DNA of 64,000 bases from Culex pipiens pallens (Eukaryota > Arthropoda > Insecta > Diptera > Culicidae): NCBI RefSeq assembly GCF_016801865.2, contig NC_068938.1, forward strand, positions 22,564,873 to 22,628,872, written 5' to 3'. The position numbers were made by a program, and so were the translations under genes. This document shows positions 61,086-64,000 of this stretch, in pieces. The notes under the pieces are model-generated. The model saw only the letters and a program-made list of their open reading frames with translations. It did no database searches and was not told where the DNA came from. The first letter of the stretch is position 1. Every line of letters begins with the position of its first letter.

Positions 61086-62548
61086 TTGGTATCAATGCTA
61101 TTTAGAGTCATAGACACCCCAATTAAATATGTCGATTTAGCTCTAAAAATTTCAACTTGCAGTTTTTTTTTATCCTAAAGTAACGTGGGACAATTTCGGG
61201 ATTTTTTTTAAAGCATTGACATATTTCAGTTCTTAAAAAGAAATTTTACACTGCAATTTGTTGGAAATTCAATGAATTTTATTTATGAACTTTTTTGCAA
61301 CCATGTCTTAAGGCCAAATTCATTTTGAACCACGGGTGTACAAGACTTGAAGTCTTCAACGCGGGGTCCCAAGCGAATTGTGGGGTAGGCATTCGCAACC
61401 ATTTATTCCAAGACTATTATTTGCAGACATCGAATTTAGTCATTTTATGAGGCTCAAGAAGAACTTCATTCTCATATTGAGTTTAATATGCTTCCTCAAC
61501 ATTCAGCGTCCCTATCACTCCAGATGAAAATTTTCTAGCTCATCCTCCTTTGACATTCTTTTCATTCCTAAGCCCGCCATTGAGTGGTTGCAAACCTCAA
61601 TAATAATGGGTGCTTTTCTTCTCCACAGCCATTGAAAGCACCGACATTCTTCTGGCCCTCTTCCCAGCAGTGGCAGTGCTTCCGGGTTTACGGGAAACGG
61701 CGCAAATATGCACCAACAACAGCGGAAACCGTAAAGTCGAGAGGAGGGCTGGTGATTTCGACCTACGCTTTAAAGCGTCAGTATTTTGTGTGAACTTTAA
61801 GCTTTTCCTCCAAGTCGGAAAAGGGGATGTTCGTTTCCCCATTTTGTTTGTGAGAGAGGCGCCATCGACGTCTAGTCTGCGCTCCTTGTTGAATAAATAT
61901 AATTGTTTGTCATTCGCCAGTAAAAGTTCAAAGCTCGAGCTCGGAGGGGAGGGAGTGGTGGTAAGCTAATTCTCCCTGGGAAAACCACCCGGTGCCACTC
62001 CCCCCGCAGACATTTTGTTTATTGTGGTTAACCTTGAGCAATTCTGTTGACTGCTGGCTGGTTCTGGTCGGGCTGTTTTTTATTGTGTTCCTATTGACGG
62101 CAACTTTTATTGGTATTTCATTATATTTCCCCATGGGAAATGCCTCCCCACCTTTTCCCGTGAACGCGGAAAGTCAGCGGGCCGAAAGTGAAAAACTGCG
62201 TAGGTTTTTTTTTCACTGGGGCTGTTTGTTTTGTGGAATTAGCATATTCACCACCATCGCGGTAACGGCTGGTGACCTTTTTCTTGTGGTAATTCTACGC
62301 AAAAATGTCGATTTGCGGAGGAAAAAGGCTCACATTTATAATATTTTTAAACAATTAAAGATGATATCATAAAAAAATGCGAAAAAATATTTCAGAAAAA
62401 AATCAAAATATCAAAATAAATGTTCACATAGTGTCTCTACTTCAAGAATTCAAGAGTGCAAAAAATAGAGGGACATTTCCCCCCTTGTTGTGTCGAAGTT
62501 TGCGAATTCCGTGCTCTGAGTAAAGGTGTCGTGACTTAATTTGCGTTC
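61086..62548. other. Non-genic stretch, partly single-copy
   Basis: 61560-62330 is GC-richer. A plus-strand open frame (61992-62372) has hydrophobic stretches but no recognisable family, and an acceptor-like TTTTCTTCTCCACAG precedes 61629. I do not call a gene. Confidence 0.35.
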
Positions 62549-62561
62549 ATTAGAAACACTT

Positions 62562-62879
62562 GACCGAGCCACGTAGCCCAGTGGTAACGCTTCCGCCTCG
62601 TAAGCGGTAGATCGGGGTTCAAATCCCGGCTCGGACCAACACAACTGGTGATCTTTTCCCTTCTGGAATCGATTGCTTAGTAAAGGGAAGGTAGTGAATC
62701 GTCACAAACTGGACCTTATCACGACACCTTAGGGAGGCGACCTATGGAATGTTATCATTAACCCTAACATGTTAACATTAAGTTGAGAATGAAACTGCTT
62801 CTGAATCCGCTTTGTAAATGCCGGCCCCGATACTCTTCAAGGGTGTTCCCCTCAGGAACAGGGAAAGATTTACTTTACT
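62562..62879 (+). mobile_element. tRNA-Thr-derived SINE with 13-bp TSD
   Basis: ATTAGAAACACTT flanks both sides exactly (62549-62561, 62880-62892). The head folds as a tRNA: CCGAGCC pairs with GGCTCGG, anticodon arm CCGC-CTCGTAA-GCGG gives anticodon CGT (Thr), A-box TAGCCCAGTGG and B-box GGTTCAAATCC match pol III consensus, and ACCA follows the acceptor stem. One mismatch occurs in the T stem. A tRNA-unrelated body of about 240 bp ends in TTTACTTTACT. Confidence 0.93.
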
Positions 62880-62892
62880 ATTAGAAACACTT

Positions 62893-63689
62893 ACCATATA
62901 TTTGAGCACCCTTACTATTGGTGTGAAGTGTACTTCACCGAGTTGCAAAGTGCGAAGAAGTGGTTGATGGAGACGCTGTGTGTTTTTATTTACTTTCATA
63001 ATTTATATTTCATAAAGTGGCGCTAATTTTCTTTAAAAAAAAAGAAGCTTAAAACTCGAATAAAATTTGATTTACAGTAAAATTTACAACCTATCTGACA
63101 AATCTGGAGTTTTTTTAAGTGTCATATAATTTTTTTTTGCTTTATGGGTTTTTTGAGTACCCCTGACTGTTTCAAATACACCTAAAAAGCGAAATATTAA
63201 AATTTAGTTCATAGGACAATTAAAAAAACTCTAGGAATAATAATGTAACACAAAAATTTATGTTTTCAAATCTTGTTAAAAGAACAATTTTTGACTATTC
63301 AACCAATTGTTTTTGAATTGCTATTTTATTGTAACAACCTGTGCAAACGATGAAAGTGTGTTTCGAAAATATGTCCAACATTTAATGATACTTGTTGTTA
63401 TAAGGATAACTGTTATGTATATTTTTGCTTTGCTGTTTGGAAAATCAAGCTTAAAATTTTAATCCTTATTTATTTTCAATTAATAAATATTGAATATTTG
63501 GCAACCCTGGCTGAAGTCATGGGTACTTAAATTGAAATATTATATGAATATTTGACAAGAATTATTTTCACAAAGATATTTATGAGAATTCAAGAAACAA
63601 TTACAATCGTCCTCCAAATATTCGAATAATTGTCAACACTGCTACTTGTTTTTTTTTTATTTATGAAACTTTTTAGGGGAATATTTCAG
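62893..63689. other. Non-genic AT-rich stretch
   Basis: Holds the decayed MITE at 63104-63234; nothing else recognised. Confidence 0.4.
63104..63234. mobile_element. Decayed relative of the CTGGAGTTTTTT MITE
   Basis: Starts CTGGAGTTTTTTTAAG and ends AAAAAAACTCTAG, with the same loop word CCCCTGACT as 13052-13207. Confidence 0.65.
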
Positions 63690-63945
63690 TAAATCTCAAC
63701 AATTTTGCATTTTTTTTCGATATCAGAGTTTTTTTGAAAACTTTATCCATGCATTCTAATTTGCGGATTGGTCATACAAAATGGGTTTGGGAATATTCGA
63801 TAATCTGTATCTTGGGAAGGCATTTCCTAATCGATTTGGTGTCTTGGGCAAAGTTTTAAGTTGTGACTAGGACTGTTTAGAAAAAAAGCAGAAAAAAGTG
63901 TAATAATCCGATTTTTTATTTATTATTTTTTTAGATTTATTTTAC
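63690..63945. mobile_element. Left end of another foldback-family element
   Basis: Contains AATCTGTATCTTGGGAAGG, CGATTTGGTGTCTTGGGCAAAG and AGGACTGTTTAGAAAAAAA in the order seen in left arms of foldbacks A and B. The rest is cut by or beyond the next element. Confidence 0.65.
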
Positions 63946-63978
63946 TAACAGAAGAATAAAAATGATTTTCAAGACTGA

Positions 63979-64000
63979 TACAGTCCAGACTCGATTATCC
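63979..64000 (+). mobile_element. Start of a pogo-like element, cut by window end
   Basis: TACAGTCCAGACTCGATTAT looks like the TA plus CAGT terminus of a pogo/Tigger-type element; the remainder is outside the window. Confidence 0.5.

Noticed and set aside
61992..62372. 126-codon frame with hydrophobic stretches
   Set aside because: T-rich DNA yields hydrophobic codons by chance; no family resemblance and no conserved context visible.
62566..62640. Functional tRNA-Thr gene
   Set aside because: It is followed by a SINE body and bracketed by 13-bp target duplications, and the T stem has a mismatch; it is the head of a SINE.

Overview
This is a eukaryotic nuclear window, almost certainly from a mosquito and most likely a culicine such as Culex. 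The reasons are spliced genes with GT-AG introns, AT-rich intergenic DNA, an insect facilitated-trehalose-transporter-like gene, a Juan/Jockey-type gag, tRNA-derived SINEs, and an extreme density of small inverted-repeat transposons (MITEs and foldbacks). The species is inferred from general familiarity, not from a search.

Three host genes are supported. (1) A 12-TM MFS sugar transporter of the Tret1/SLC2 type on + (2386-8295), with four visible coding pieces; its third intron-exon junction is separated by a 4-kb intron packed with transposons, and its first intron is only 54 bp, in frame and stop-free. (2) A one-exon small secreted protein on - (36156-36572), with signal peptide, TATA box, initiator and poly(A) signals. 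(3) A two-pass membrane protein of unknown function on + (coding 38750-53061, five exons, 277 aa), ending in a possible PDZ ligand. Its first coding exon is preceded by a splice acceptor, so it has an upstream noncoding exon; a CpG-richer, GAGA-rich island at 13.3-14.6 kb ending in a GTATGT donor is a candidate, and gene 2 would then be nested antisense in its first intron.

Most of the rest is mobile DNA, frequently nested. Layout: 0-2.4 kb palindromic MITE and upstream DNA; 2.4-8.3 kb transporter with a hAT-type MITE and others in intron 3; 9-18 kb two giant foldback elements, one interrupted by a tandem-repeat element and the other by a composite SINE; 19-25 kb MITEs and a pogo-like element with inverted 128-bp arrays and a second element nested inside; 28-35 kb second hAT copy, further MITEs, composite SINE and a nested pogo-like pair; 36 kb secreted gene; 38.7-55.5 kb membrane-protein gene with a dead ORF1-only LINE antisense in intron 4 and a 1.1-kb MITE in the 3' UTR; 56-64 kb further foldbacks, a 1.4-kb palindromic mariner-like element, and a tRNA-Thr-derived SINE with perfect target duplications.

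The most informative structural result is that repeated elements in the same window act as each other's empty-site controls: the two hAT copies carry different nested insertions, which fixes the ends and target duplications of both inserted families. No CRISPR, operon or prokaryotic system is present, and I did not find a convincing wholly new biological system; the best leads are the foldback family, the ORF1-only retroelement, the NAGNAG and alternative last exon in the membrane-protein gene, and the 54-bp optional-looking intron.
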